DNA of 64,000 bases from Liquidambar formosana (GCA_039720395.1 CM077821.1:248001-312000); one strand, 5' to 3'. Shown: positions 34,796-47,890, counted from the stretch's first letter. Numbers and translations are program-made. The notes: a model not told the origin generated them from the sequence alone.

Positions 34796-35827
34796 ACAAA
34801 ACAGAGCATTCATTGTGCTAAATTGCCCACTAAATGTCATCATAAGTTTGTAACAGGTTTGATTTGTTTAAGAAGGAGAGTTGCATGGAGCGAGAAATTG
34901 GTAAGAAGGTTTAGATGATGAGTAACCTTAATTTGAATGGGAAGCATAAGGGAATATGGTTAGTGGATCTTTAGTTTCACAATTGAAGGCAAACCTATCG
35001 TAAAATTTTATACGGTGCCATTAGAACTGCCTACAACAGAACAAAAAAAGTAATCTATAAGTGATTAGTAATATTATCTGGTGGAATAGGAATCTGTAAT
35101 AAATTAAAAAAATGATGTGAAATATTAGTCTTGGAATAAAATTAATGTTAGGGCTTGTTTGGTATTGGACTTTACACATTTATGGGGTCTTGTTTGGTAT
35201 CAGCTTACCAGGCTTGGCTTTAAGCCTTTTAAATTAGGTCCTAAACCGATTATGCTTTATTAATTAACACCACCTTTGTGCATTCTTCCCTTTTTTTTTT
35301 CTTTTTTTTTTTTTAATTTGTGAAAATGTAAGCCTGGTTTCTACATTAGTAGTGTATTAGATTGGTTATTTTAAAATGCTTATATAATTTTATCAAGCAT
35401 CAATTTCGGCTTGAGTCAAGATAGTCATGCTAATTTCAGGAGTTGATCCTGTTGAGCTCAAACAAATGAGCCATGAGCTAATCAATAATTTCTTGGAGTA
35501 GGTGGTAGGTCATTTTCTTATCAGGTTTCTTTTTCCAAAGGGAAAATGCCAAGAATCTGCAGACCTCCAAAAAAAAAAATTTTGCTAGGAAGTCAGGAAT
35601 CTATATTTTAGGCTTTGCCTTGGATTTCTTGACTATGATAATTTATTAATTTCATTAGTTGATCCTATTGAGCTCAAACAAATGAGCCATGGGCTAATCA
35701 ATCATTTATTAGAGTAGGTGGTTGGTCATTTTCTTCTCGGGCTTCTTTTTCCAAATGGAAAATGCTAGGAACCTACGGACCCAACAAGGAAAAGCCAGGA
35801 AGTCAGGAATCTATATGTTAAATAAAA

Positions 35828-36109
35828 AGATAAATTACATTAAGAATCCTCTAAAATCTGATAATTACAGATACATCCCCTCATGTTTCTGAAATTACAT
35901 TAAGACCCCTTACTTTACAAAATAAACTACAAAAAAACCCCTCCTTCTAATCTCCGTCCTTTAATCCGTTAAATCACTCCCAATTTTTTTTCAAAATACC
36001 CTAATTACCCTTATTGGATGACAATTTCCATGTTAAATATATTAACTCATCAGTCCAACACATTCATCCAGCACATTCAAATTTTTTTAAATTGATAAAC
36101 AACTAAAAG

Positions 36110-36174
<65 letters not shown>

Positions 36175-36494
36175 GTTTTCTTAACGTGTGCCCTTCATTA
36201 AGCTGCAATTAATAAACCAATAAGTACATGAAAAAATGTGTTTTCACAATTTTGTAAGCATTTTTACATTTTTCCGAGCAACTTTCATCATTTACAATGC
36301 ATTTTCATCATTTCTAATGCAATAATTGGGTTAGTAATTGAACATGATTTAATGGATTAATGGACGGAAGTTAGAGGGAAGGGTCTCTTTGTAGTTTATT
36401 TTGTAAAGTAAGGGGTGTCAGTGTAATTTCAAAAACGTGAAGGGGTGTATCTGTAATAATCAAATTCTAGAGAGGGTCTTAATGTAATTTACCC
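35828..36494. mobile_element. MULE-type MITE with perfect 9-bp target duplication
   Basis: Long terminal inverted repeats (AGATAAATTACATTAAGA left; GGGTAAATTACATTAAGA as the reverse complement of the right end) extend inward for over 100 bp. TAAATAAAA stands on both sides (35819-35827 and 36495-36503). The paralogous site at about 60230 has one copy and no element. It contains an (AT)n microsatellite at about 36113-36171. Confidence 0.88.
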
Positions 36495-36593
36495 TAAATA
36501 AAAATACCAATCCTACCATTCGTGGTGTAGGGGTGGGCGGTGGCTGCATGGTTGTCTCTTTAAAAAAATAATAATAATTAAATAAAAACAACT

Positions 36594-36802
36594 TTTTTTT
36601 TTTTTTTTTTGATATCAGGAGGTTCCAAATGCTTTGCACCTGACTAATCCCCTGAGTACATGCAGTCCCCCATCCCACATACACCAGGCAATTACAGAAC
36701 CAAAATCCATGGGGGTACCTTGAGGGGGAGTGGTGGGAATGGAACCCAAGACCTCTTGCATAGCAAGAGAGCCTTGGACCATCCGATCCACCCCTCAAGG
36801 GT
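36594..36802 (-). mobile_element. tRNA-derived SINE with 17-bp target duplication
   Basis: Minus strand, about 209 bp. A-box-like GGATGGTCCAAGGC (36784-36771), B-box-like GGGTTCCATTCCC (36747-36735), and a poly(A) tail visible as a T-run at 36594-36610. ATTAAATAAAAACAACT stands on both sides (36577-36593 and 36803-36819). The paralogous locus at about 60325-60345 has a single uninterrupted copy. SINEs are transcribed by RNA polymerase III and copied by LINE enzymes. Confidence 0.92.
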
Positions 36803-37926
36803 ATTAAATAAAAACAACTTGCATTGCTTGATCATTTTTGGTGGAATTCTATGGCAGAACATACTTTGTTTGAAAGAAGACTTGCGGTATTTTAATAAAA
36901 TATTGTATTATAACTATGAGTGAATTTTTCATTTGACCATTATACATGTGACCATTAAGGTGCATTAAAGTGGTGGGTATCCGTTGAGGGCTTGAGACTA
37001 TCTAACTAGCCTTTGCCGGATGAAACTTATCATTTGCTCCTGCTTGTTATGTGCATACACCATATAAACACAGGATATATTTCATTCTCATTACATATAT
37101 ACACTTTTATTTATTTATTTATTTATTTTGGGTAACATGGTAAGAAATTTCATTTCAACATTCATATACTGATCCCTAAGAATCAAACCTACAACCTCCT
37201 TCTACGTAAGGGGGAGAAGTGCCATTAGACCATAAGGCTATCTTTACGATTTGGATAATTTTTTTTTCTTCTTTTTTGACAGTCAATAGAATTTACCCAT
37301 ATCCTTAGTTCTCCTAATACCAACAAATGAGTATTAATATTTTTCGATAAGTTTGAATTTGAAATCACTCACTCAATAAGTGAGAAAAATACCACTAAAC
37401 TACTATGCCATTGGTTATGGTTTCGATAATTTGATCACACCCTTTTAATGATGTTGACAACCTTTGTACTTTACTAGCCTATTGGACTATTGGATTGCAG
37501 CTTTTTGGGCTTTGCGACCAAAGTTGTGGGGTGCAATGGGCTGTAGCCTTAGGCTTAAGCAATGCAACCTCGGTTCCTTTGTGTATTATGGAAAACTTGA
37601 TTAAGCTCTTGGAGAATGGTTTAAATGCTATTTTCCATTAGCAAAAGTTAGCATTGTAGATATTGACGCGGGATTGAATTTCGGATAAGGTTAATTAGTA
37701 CCTCAATTTGGCTCATGAACATGCTTGAGGTTGATCGAACATGAACCAAGCTTGAATATTGGGTCGATCTTGGGATTGACTGGAAAATTAACAAAGACAC
37801 TTTAACTAATCGAAACAAATTACGGCAAAAAACTAGGATCGAAAAACTTAGGATCTATTTGGGCGTGGAAATCAAACAAGTTAATATATTTTAACTAGTA
37901 ATGGAGGCATATATTAGTTACCTTGA

Positions 37927-38150
37927 GGCAGTGTTTGGTTCGGGGGTATGATTCCCGGGAAAGGGGTTTCATTCCCCTTTCCCTTGTTTGGCAAGCCAAT
38001 ATTCCCGGGCATGGAGCTTTTCCTCCCGCATCAGATTCCCAACGAAAGGCAAAAATCATTCCTGATCTCAACGTGGGTTTGATTCCTAACTCCTGGGAAT
38101 GTGGTTTTTTAAAATAATAATAATAATAATAATAAAATAAAAATCCTTTC
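37927..38150. mobile_element. Possible MITE fragment
   Basis: The segment begins GGCAGTGTTTGGTTCGGGGG exactly where the match to the other duplication copy stops. It is rich in short inverted words (ATTCCCGGGAA, GGGAATG) and ends in an (AATAAT)n tract. The style fits plant MITEs, but matching terminal repeats were not found. Confidence 0.35.
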
Positions 38151-38159
38151 AATGATTCA

Positions 38160-38320
38160 ATGATGCGGACGACCTTCGTACTCCACTAGCCTATTGGGCT
38201 ATTGGATTGCAGCTTTTTGGGCTTTGTGACCAAAGTTGTGTGGTGCAATGGGGCTGTAGTCTTAGGCTTAAGCAATACTATCCTCGGTTCCATTGTGTTT
38301 TTATGGAAAACTTGATTAAG
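38160..38320. repeat. Extra copy of a module from the second duplication
   Basis: Repeats 37455-37605 and 61015-61165 (CTATTGGGCTATTGGATTGCAG...AAGTTGTGTGGTGCAATGG). It shows a local rearrangement at the right end of the left block. Confidence 0.85.
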
Positions 38321-39543
38321 CCATGCCATCAATTATCGATGTGTTTCATGTTCTTTTATCCCCAGTATTTATGCTTTTTTTTTTTCCGTCTTGCAAATTC
38401 TTTTTATTTCCTTCCAATCTTCTGTTCATGTTTCCTTTCGTTGTATTTGGTCAGGGGCTTAGTGAATTATGGGCGACTTTATCACAATGGTTAGAACCTT
38501 CACTTATAGTTCCTTTGGTTGTGCTCTTTTATTTTTTCCTCAATATCTTGTTGGCTTAAAATGTTCTTCTATGATGTCTATTTATGAACTCTCCTAGAAC
38601 TCTGAATTAGTTGTGTACAGTTGCATCATATAGTAATTTCTGACTAATTACAATTTCTAGATAAATTTTTCTTTTTTCAACTTTATCTACCATATGTAAG
38701 CGCTGCATTTATTCAGTTGTATGGCTGGGCAGTTGAATGAAGCCATGATGACTACTTGAATCCATTACTTTGGTATTTGCTAGTCATTTTCTAGTTCAAA
38801 AGTGGTTTCCATCTTTGAGGCTCTCAGGAAGTGGGGCTGGCTTTTGCATAGTTGCTAAAAGAGGGAAATTATTTCTGGAATTGATAATGGGAATGGCCAA
38901 GATAAGAGTCAAAATACATCATGGAAAACTGTCAAGAAATCTGTGACAATACTAAGTTGCAGCATTACCGTTTTTTATGCTTTACTAGCAATATTTGCAT
39001 AATATTTGGGCTTTGGATGATGACCAATGATTGATGGGTATGAAGAGGGGGATTTTTGACCCCCTCTCTCTCAAGGATGGATGCTTCCTATTCATTTCAC
39101 TTGGTAGGATCCTCTTGGTCAATCCTCTAAATCAAAGCTTGAGCATGTAAGGCAAGATGGTTAGGTTTTTGTGTCTTAGCTATCTGTGGAAGAAGATGAG
39201 AATAACATGAAAGCATGCTCAATAAATATTTTTTATGTTTATATCAGTTTACTCAAGTTTTATAGGTCTTGGTCCTATTGGATGTGAAATCTGGTCCTAG
39301 ATATTTTGTTTTTTGGATTTTTTTTTTTTTCTAGAAAAAGAACTATACTTTAGTTAGAAAGCGGTAGGTTGTTTATAAGGTTGCTTTTGTTAAGCTAAGC
39401 TAAGCTCAGTCTGATGTGTTTTTAAATTGCTGATATGTGAGTTGAGCCTATGAGTTCTGGTAATGGTTGCAATTGTTGAGTTGCCTTGTGAGGACTGAAT
39501 TTATATCGAGTCCAATTCACATTTCATTTTTTTCGCCTGTCAG

Positions 39544-39738
39544 CGTCATATGCTGCCTGGAAGTCCCAATGCTACACATTTGAAGGACTTGATGGATGTT
39601 GATTACACGGTCATTGATGTTAATTTGTATCACCTGAGGTTGGACTATTTGATTGGGTTGAAGAAAATTAAATCCTGGAAACCTCATGGACACCAAAATG
39701 GTGGATCGAGGATTACATTGATTAGGCTTGAGAAATGA
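39544..39738 (+). pseudogene. Unrecognised terminal exon-like segment
   Basis: After a pyrimidine-rich tract and CAG (39541-39543) an open frame of about 64 codons ends in TGA. It reads MLPGSPNATHLKDLMD, then a hydrophobic/Leu-Tyr-rich middle (NLYHLRLDYLIGLKK) and a basic end (ITLIRLEK). Composition and codon use are much more protein-like than the surroundings. A possible earlier exon lies near 38459-38520 (GLSELWATLSQWLEP after a CAG). I do not recognise the family. It may be a gene fragment carried by a transposon. Confidence 0.35.
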
Positions 39739-40682
39739 ATGAAGTGGAGAGGTGCTTTCGGATTATTATGTGATCTTGAACATCAGTTATTTAAAAAAAA
39801 AATTATATATTTAGGGCACTTGTATTTCTAGCTATGCTTTATGGTATAGAATATGGTGCAGTCAAGAAATATGGAATATATATTAAATTTTGGCTGATTA
39901 GCATCATATTTATAAACAATACCATCTAGCTATTCATGATTGATGGTCTGTGATTCCGTCATATAGATGGTATTATTTGGGGTATAAAGTATTTATTCGC
40001 TTAAGGTTTAATAGTTGAATTATTATTGTAATAAATATAGAGAAAACAATTTCCATAATGAAAAACAATAAGCAGCAAAAGAGAGAATAAGAAATGAATG
40101 CGCTTGTGAGAAGCTAGGGGTAGAGTCCATTGAGGACAAGATGGGGATGTGTCATCTAAGATCGTTTTGTAATGTGCAATGAACAGCAGTGAATGCACCA
40201 GCAATGAGTTACTTGATTTAATTTGTTCAATAATCACAAGAGTCCATTTATCAACTTCACTTAGAGAAATTAATAAGTAGTCGTGTGAGAAGTCGATTTG
40301 GCACGACTCAATATAACAAATTTTAACTACTTCTTGTTAGCTGTATGATTATTTCATTTTTTTTTCCCTCAAAATAATTGTTTAGGACCATGGCCTCTTA
40401 TAAAAATTGTAGACTATCTTATCTTTTCTCACCACCTTGACCAACGTTCTTTTTTGCCTTTTTCTTTTTGTCCTTGTACACCTCTAACTTGAATCAAATC
40501 ACTTTTCCTTGTATGCTTTTGTTTGGTCTTCCATTGCCCTACCTTGGGGAATGATGATGGTAGAACATCTGATCTTGGAATGTAACTTTTAAGCACGTGC
40601 TATGATTGGGAAGGTTTGGGGCAATGGTTTCTTTGAGAATATTGAGTCTGCTCTCTTTATGGAGTCTTAGTCTTATTTTCCT

Positions 40683-40925
40683 TTTCCAAAGAAAAAATTT
40701 GGGCTGCTAAAAAATCTGAGGTATCTCCAAGTGGATGAAGGAATATTTTCTGGAGATAAAAGAGATGATGGAGATTTAAAGCATTTTTTTCCAAAATTAA
40801 GATGGCTTAAATGGCCCGGCTTCTTGTGGCGTTATGGGGTAACCAATTTTAATCTAGAGAATGATTTGTTTTATATTATAATTACTAGAGGTGATGTGGC
40901 ACAATGTGTGTGTGCACGCACACCG
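40683..40925 (+). pseudogene. Inverted TNL fragment (exon-3 part)
   Basis: The plus-strand frame reads FGLLKNLRYLQVDEG, then HFFPKLRWLKWPGF and YGVTNFNLEN, matching the third exon of TNL A and B (FGQLKRLRYL, HFFPKLRWLKW, RVTNFHLEK). It is opposite in orientation to the other TNLs and has no other exons. It lies just left of copy B. Confidence 0.8.
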
Positions 40926-41102
40926 CCCTAGATATCTTACTATAATGTAGGAGAAAATCGTGGATGATGGATACTTTAGTACTTTCCAAGTTTGAATTTC
41001 CATGTTATTACCATTGTAACCTTTTTACTATTTAAGTTATGATGTAATGATTGGGGAATATTTTTGGAATAAAATTGTGCACTTCTCTTCTCTTTATATA
41101 TA

Positions 41103-43004
41103 TATCTATACTACCTATAAAAAGATGAATGTGAAAAAAACTTTTGATTGACTAATGTACCCTTATTTTAATTTTTAAATACATAACTACCCTTCTACAT
41201 ATATAGGAAATACAGTAATATAAAACACATACCTTAATAAGAATTCTAAAAAAACTATAGAACTACCCTTGTGCATATATAGGAAATATAGCAATATAAA
41301 ACACATACCTTAATAAGAATTTTAAGGAAACTATAATTCGTATAATAATTAAATAAAACCAAACCCCCTTCAAGGCTTCAATTAAAGTAATTGAAGTAAA
41401 GATGATTAGAATCCTAAAACCCTAAAACGTTGCCCTCATCCATCTCCATCCGTTTCCCTCCTCTGCCCAAGGATTTGCACACTCATCTTCTCTTTTATTC
41501 CATCATCATCTTCAATATTTAAAGTCTCATCATAAAAGGTGCTCTTTCAATTTGCTTTACTTTGTGTTTTCTACATTTTTATATGCTCAATCTCTATCAA
41601 ATTATTTTAATTGGTTGTATTTTATTTTTCTACCTTTTCATGGTCTGTTCTGGTTATCATGCGCTATTTGATTATAACTAGGCCAAATTGTTGTAGTAGG
41701 CTCAGCGGAGTAAAGTTTTTTGTGTCATGGATTCCAAAATGATGAAACCAAACAGAATTTTAATTTTTTTTTGGTTTTGTTTTACTACTTTTTCTCAGAA
41801 ACCAAACGGAATTTTAGGCTTCTATTCCAACACTTTGAAAAGACTTCAATCCTTCAAAACATGAATCAATTCGTTATTACTGCTTTAGTTCTCATTATTT
41901 GGCAAAGAATAAGAATATGTTAAGAAGTGTTGCTGCTTGTTTTACTGTTTGAAATATTAAAATAAAAAATTCACTGGAGTTACGACTATTGTGTGTATTA
42001 ATGAGAACTTCCTTCTCATATCTTACCATTTTGTACTTAGGTTCCAAAGGTCTTTCATTTTTTACCTCAAAATTCATATTTCTACTTATATAAAATTATT
42101 TAAATTATTATCTCTCAATAATGAAATTAGAACAAAAGAAGAAGAAGAAAAAGAAAAGGGAAAAGGTCTTCTATATTGATGCATGGCACTTTTAGAATAC
42201 GATATACTACAACATAATGTTGCTTAAAAGTTGAGAAATCAAATTATAATTTTCCATTAACTATCAAATTAGGATCATCTAACCTATGTTTATAAATGAC
42301 ATTGAAATTTTATCGCACAATATTGTGTCAACTGATGATATATAAGATAAATATTAGGATTCATTTTGTCCTACAACTGAGTTTCCAATATTATTATTTA
42401 TTAGTAATGATACGTGCATCGCATTAAATCAATAATTCTGTTTCAATGGGTTTTTTTTTTTTATTAAAATGTTTTGCTCTTATATGTTATTGTTGTAGAT
42501 TTTGATTGCTGATTAAATTTATTTGATTACAGTATTAATGATTATAAGAAAAATTTATTTGTATACATATAAAAAAAAAAACTCCAAATGGTCCACATAT
42601 GCACCAACTAGAAATTTATTGAGTTGGGTTTTGGTTTGAATGCTAATAATCACATTAAGTTTAATTTAATTTTGTTCCTCTGAGAAATTAATTTTATGCA
42701 ATCATATTTCATTTAAATTTTATATGTCTTTCTTAGAGTTTTTTTTATTCAAGTTTTTGGTTTTGTATTTTTTATTTTTGCTGTAAATATTTTCACTTAC
42801 TTTTGATTTGATTGGTAGAGTTTCATAAGCAATTTGCTAAAATGATTTTGTGTTTGAATGCTAAACCCTTTATTTTATGTGATAAATCATCTAATTATAT
42901 TGTTTATTCCTTTATATGTTTATTTAGAAAAAATAATTGATGATCTTTAAATCATTTTATTGTTGACAAAAAATCTACGTGCAACGCACGTGTGCAATAA
43001 CTAG
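41103..43004 (+). mobile_element. Non-autonomous Helitron (plus orientation)
   Basis: Starts TCTATACTACCTATAAAAAG and ends with the hairpin ACGTGCAACGCACGT, 9 bp, then CTAG at 43001-43004; it lies between A and T. It shares about its first 60 bp with the Helitron at 5827-7044 but is longer (1902 bp) and in the opposite orientation. No Rep/helicase frame. Confidence 0.88.
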
Positions 43005-43410
43005 TATATATAATAGTACAGATAATTATGAGTAATTATTTACATTTTAGTGCAAGATTAGAAGTATATAAGGTGTTTTTGAAAGCTAGTAAAAGAGCAA
43101 AAGTGGAAAAATGGGATGAGAAGGGAAGAGAGGTGTGCATTTCGGCAAAGAGTAGAGGGCACACTTTTAAATACTTATAACGTTTTTATTTTCTTTGCAT
43201 GTCCTGTTGTTGGCTTTATAATGTGTGGGTGATTGTCATGGGATTGGTGGCAGGTGCTTTAATGTATTGCTATTTTTCCTTTGATGGCAATACTGAGCTT
43301 GTTATAGGGACAGCAGGCTGAGGCTTTAACTACTTGCCTTTTTGACTGTTACATGAGCTTGTTACTGGTTATTTTCAGTTTTCAGATTTAGGTGTATGAA
43401 ATGGTGAGGT

Positions 43411-44405
43411 TGTTTGCACTAAAAATGGTCTTCTGAGGCCGATGGATTGCGCGAGCGTGCCAGGGTCAAGTTAGGCCCGAAGTTGTGCGTTCACAACCCC
43501 TTACGGATTGATGCTTAAAATTTTAGGCGATTGAAGAAGAAAAAGAGGTTCTTCCCTCAAGGTTCAGGCGTGAATGACAAAAAAGAAACAAAAGAACTTG
43601 TAGGCATTGAAATGAAATGAAATGAGTTGAAGTTACATTACCAAACATAGTCTGAAAATGCAAATCCCCAAGTGCTTGAACTCAAACTCGAACTAAAGCA
43701 AGATTACACGAACTGAAAAGAGATTGTTTGCTGAAAAAGTTTAAAAGCTAGACTAAATTAATCTACTCCTAGAGATAAAGGATCCTGAGAAGGATTGGTG
43801 GTTGAGGAACCTTTTCTTCATCTTCATTTTAGAAATTTATAGACAGCAGCCAATCCCAACTGACTGGAAGTTACCGGTGGTTTCCTCTGGCCTGTGAAAA
43901 TAACTACTTGGTAGTTATGCACATGTGGAAATTCCCAATAACTGCTAGGAATTAGTTGGCAGTATTTCTTCAGTCTTTAAACTTATGCCACCTGTCCTTT
44001 CTGCACTTTAGAAGATAGTTGGAAGTTATTAGCAGTTACTTTTGGCTCGTGAAATCTTGCCACCTGTCCACTTTTAACTTAAGAAGATAGTTGGAAGTTA
44101 TTGGCAGTCACTTCTGACCTGCAATTTCGCCTCAACTTCCATGACCAGGAAGCAGTTACCTTTGGCCTGTAACAAAACGCCAAGTGTTCCCCCATGACTT
44201 CAAACCGCAAAACCACTAACTTCCTCATGATGCATGTTCTCCCATCTGAATTCACCTATGTTCTCCACTCCTCATCTTAAAACCACTCAGAACAATTGAC
44301 ATGTGTCTGTCCTTCATTAGCCAAATACCCAACCAATCAAATAACTCCAAGCACACGTGGACCAATGATGTTTAACACTACTAAAAACAGATTTTGAGGG
44401 AAACA
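43411..44405. mobile_element. Solo LTR
   Basis: Present only in copy B. Begins TGTTTGCAC and ends GGGAAACA (TGTTT/AAACA inverted ends). Flanked by GAGGT (43406-43410) and GAGGC (44406-44410); the empty site in copy A (near 7430) reads GAGGC once. Length 995 bp. It has inner repeats around GAAGTTATTGGCAGT. Solo LTRs form by recombination between the two LTRs of an element. Family not determined. Confidence 0.75.
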
Positions 44406-45190
44406 GAGGCCATGGGGGTTTGTTTAAAATTACTGTGATTTTGCTTTTGCTCTTAAAGAAACTGTCGACTTAAAGCAAAGAAACAGTGTCATGGCTGCTG
44501 GAGAGAGGAGATAAATGGTTTTTTTCATCTCCAGTTCTCTCACATCAATTCTAGTTACTTCGTATTGTGTGTTTTGATCAGTCACTGATAAATCGATTCA
44601 TTCTAGTACTATCGGCAAATTCAAATTTCAGTTTTGATCAGTCACTGATAAATTGATTCATTCTAATACTACCGGCAAATTCAAATTTCAGTTGGTCATG
44701 TGTATCTTGGAATACTATTTATGTATGTCTAGGTTGTGGTGGCATGGTTGACTTTTTAACTTTTCCATTGCTGTTCAATTTGAGTGGGATTTTGTTAGAA
44801 GATGCAATTTTTATGGTAGAAGGTTTCATGTGCTTTCCTGATTGTGCTAATGCTTGTTCGGCGATAGATTTAATGGTGGGTACAATGAAATATCCCAAAA
44901 ATCCCCTCAATGTGGTTAATATGTCATAATCAGAAAGAAATCGAAAAGTGTAAGTTTTGGATCGAATTGTAATTAGGTTTGACTTAATTTGATTTTTGGC
45001 ATAAGTCGCTTATTTGATAAGACTATATAGTCCAATAGTTGTTTTCAAAAGTTACGAGTCACAAGTAAGAGTTTTAGAGTTTAATATAACTCTAAATATG
45101 TGTATATATTTACATATGCAGATAAAATAGATACAGTCTCAGAGAAGTATAAAAAGGTTATATAGCCTCAGCATCTCATTTTGAAGTTCC

Positions 45191-45316
45191 TTCATATTTG
45201 GATTCTAGGTGGAATTTATCTTTGAATGGAATTTGTAAAATTCTTATATTTTATAAGAATTTTAGAAATTCTGTTTCAAAAATATATTTCACCTAAAATT
45301 CCTCATCCAAGCATAG
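45191..45316. mobile_element. Small foldback MITE, copy B
   Basis: Counterpart of 8277-8422 with the same arms; the loop lacks the short repeat of GTAAAATTCTTAT seen in copy A. Confidence 0.72.
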
Positions 45317-46661
45317 CGAAACAAAAAATCAAAAATAGCGAAATACCCATGTACGTGGGTTGGCAAGTTTGGATAAATCTTGTTCAAAACCATCTCCAAA
45401 CAATTACAAAGCACCCCAAAACCAGAAAGAAATCCCAATATTTAATTAAACAATCACCAAGACTGGTGTTTTCTATTCTTTTCTTTTTTTTTTTTTTTAA
45501 TTGAAAAAGAGCAAGAACTTCATTCGATAGCAAGAAAACAGAAAGAAAACAAATACATTGGCCTAGAAGAAAACAAAGAACAACCTACCAACACACCAAT
45601 CAACCCAAGATAACAAGCACCTAAAGGGACCCAAGAAAGTACACAGTCCTTCTGAAAGAGCCCCAAAGCCTGATCAGTTCACGTCAACACAAGGCTACTC
45701 ACCTCTGACTACATCGACTAGCCCAAAATTTCCCTTCTTCAACTTCAGCTCCAATATTTACTTCCAAGTGGATGTCAAAGTCTCACAATTTTTGCAAACT
45801 CGAGAGCTCAGAGAAACCTCCAAGTCCTTACTTCGCTTCCGATTTTTATTACCACTGTTTAGCGGCACACAATCCCATAATAATAACCTTGGCCTTTTGA
45901 TTACGCCTAAGATGTATGCCCACTTCAATAAGTCCTCCAAAATAGCTGCTGCACCCAAAAAATGACTTTAAAAGGTGCTCTTTTTTTTTTTCAAGAAGAA
46001 AAAAAACATTCCCCAAAAAAGTTGGGAGATGTACCATATGATTAGTGAATACAGCAGAAAATATCAAAGCTTAATACGTTGATGGCCACTGCTGATAGTC
46101 CTGTAAATTACCAATCACTTTCTTCTCATTCTGATCTCCTCATTAGGATAGTGCAATAGCAAGGTCAATATCTTGATACTCACAATCTGACCAAAAGCAT
46201 CCTATATTCAAGTCCCCAACAAGATAAGGTAAACACAGGAAAAACTTAAAAGAAGAAAGCTAGTAAAAATTATATGTTTATATATAAACTTTAAAGAATA
46301 AAAAGTAAGGTTCCTGCCGAATTTCAAATTCGTTACTCACAGCAGAATGTGTTGCATCATGACCAACTAATACATTGAATAAACTAGTGAACAATAAACA
46401 TCTTTCAATACTAACCTAACTTCATATTTTAAGTTCAACCTGATTATCCCATGGCCGATGGACAATAAACATCTTTCAGAACACATTATTTCGGATGAGC
46501 AGAGTGCAAATCACAGTTAAGAACATCCAGAAATTTATTTTTGTGGTCACTAAAACCTACAAAACAGTTCTATCAGAGAATAAATCACAGCTTCTCACCA
46601 ATTGAACTCAATGTATACAGTCGAGATCCATTTTTTCCTTTCCAATGAAGTAATGGATTTA

Positions 46662-46884
46662 TTAACCAAAAAAAAAGAGCCGAAGCTCCTGTACACCAGA
46701 AGTATACAGCCCAAAACATCTACAAAGCAAGGCTATCCAAAAATTCTTGAAGGGGATGCCAGTTACTAAATTTATCCAGGTTTTCCCACGCAAAAAGGAG
46801 ATCTATTATAATATTTTTCAGAGTCCGCACTGAAGTTTCTGCATCTTCAAAAGTCCTTTTGTTGCGTTCTTTCCAAAGGGTAAT
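46662..46884 (-). pseudogene. LINE reverse transcriptase C-terminal remnant, copy B
   Basis: Counterpart of 9773-9994 with the LWKERNKRTF motif and the same stop; nearly identical. Confidence 0.7.
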
Positions 46885-47689
46885 CTAGATCCATTATGCC
46901 ACTAGGTAGGATCCATCTACTATAATTTATTATTATTTTTATTTTTTCATACTCATAAGAACATCAGACCATTACAGCTTTTCAAATTTCAGGCAGGAGT
47001 ACTTACTACTGCATTGTACAAATTTATGACATGATCCCAAGTATTCACTGTACCTGAACCCCAAAGTCCTTAAAATTTGACATCTCATTTTACCCAATTA
47101 CCCCAACCAGGCTATTATATACCCAATATACTACCAAATGTTAGAGTTAGTCCCAATAGATGGCGAAATGTTTCACTCCACTTCTAAATTTAGTTTCCTT
47201 ATGATCTTTTAGCAAATAGATTAAACTTAAATAATATTACACTCTGGTTCCCGATAAAAAGTAGTGGAAGAAAAGAAAAGAAATTGATTTTTTAACTCTA
47301 ACTTGTTGATTATTTAAGACCCAACAAAACAAAAAACTTCTTCCGTGTTATAATTTTTAAGTCTTATGTCAGACAAGAATGCTCACATACAGTGCAAGTA
47401 ATCTTATCAAAAAAAAAAAAAAAAAAAAAACATACTGTGGAAGTATCCTACAACTAGTGGAAAAAATAGCTTAAAAAATTATCTGGAATAATAGTAAGGA
47501 GGTAGATTAGTCATTTGAACATAGATACATTCAGGATTAGTGGTTCAATACCTCAAATTAAGAGATAGAGAAAGGTATTGTCTAAAGTGCTAGACTATAT
47601 CGGGTAAAATAATGGCTATCTATGTAAAGGTCAAAGAAAAGTTTTAATATGTGAAAGAGAGATTTCTATCAAATGAGAAGAGCCACTTT

Positions 47690-47890
47690 AAGGATTGGAA
47701 AAATCTCAATTTTGAGGGAGTCTAGGCTGGAAATCTGGGTGGATTTAAGAAATGAAGATAGTTTGTTTACGGTTGGTCTTTCAATGCGTGTAGGAAAGCA
47801 TACAATGTACAAAAGCAGAAGCTATGGCATTGAGGAAAAGGGTTTTGATGGCAATCAACAAAGACGCTGAGAAATTTAATGAAAGCAAGT
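47690..47890 (+). pseudogene. RNase H-like remnant downstream of TNL B
   Basis: Counterpart of 10690-10900, with the same LRNEDSLF and AEAMALRKR fragments in shifting frames. Confidence 0.5.

Larger units (their letters stand above)
34280..37926. repeat. Second segmental duplication, left copy
   Basis: Collinear with 56895-61482. Shared landmarks in order: GAGACA(C/G)TGTCATG, CATTAATTGGAAACCAGA, AACTTGTAGA(T/C)CATCAAGG, AATGCATTGAGTGTAAGGATAG, GTTGATCCTGTTGAGC, CTATGGCAGAACATACTTTG, GGCTATCTTTACGATTT, then GGAGGCATATATTAGTTACC at the right end. This copy holds a MITE and a SINE that the other lacks; the other holds an LTR-like insertion at 56999-58808. Confidence 0.9.

Noticed and set aside
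36460..36798. 112-codon minus-strand ORF
   Set aside because: It reads through the SINE and its poly(A) tail and has no protein-like pattern.
36594..36802. Possible tRNA gene (A and B box-like words)
   Set aside because: No cloverleaf can be drawn; the segment has a poly(A) tail and 17-bp target duplications, so it is a tRNA-derived SINE.
44719..44929. Overlapping small ORFs on both strands
   Set aside because: Diverged from the equivalent frame in copy A and without recognisable motifs.
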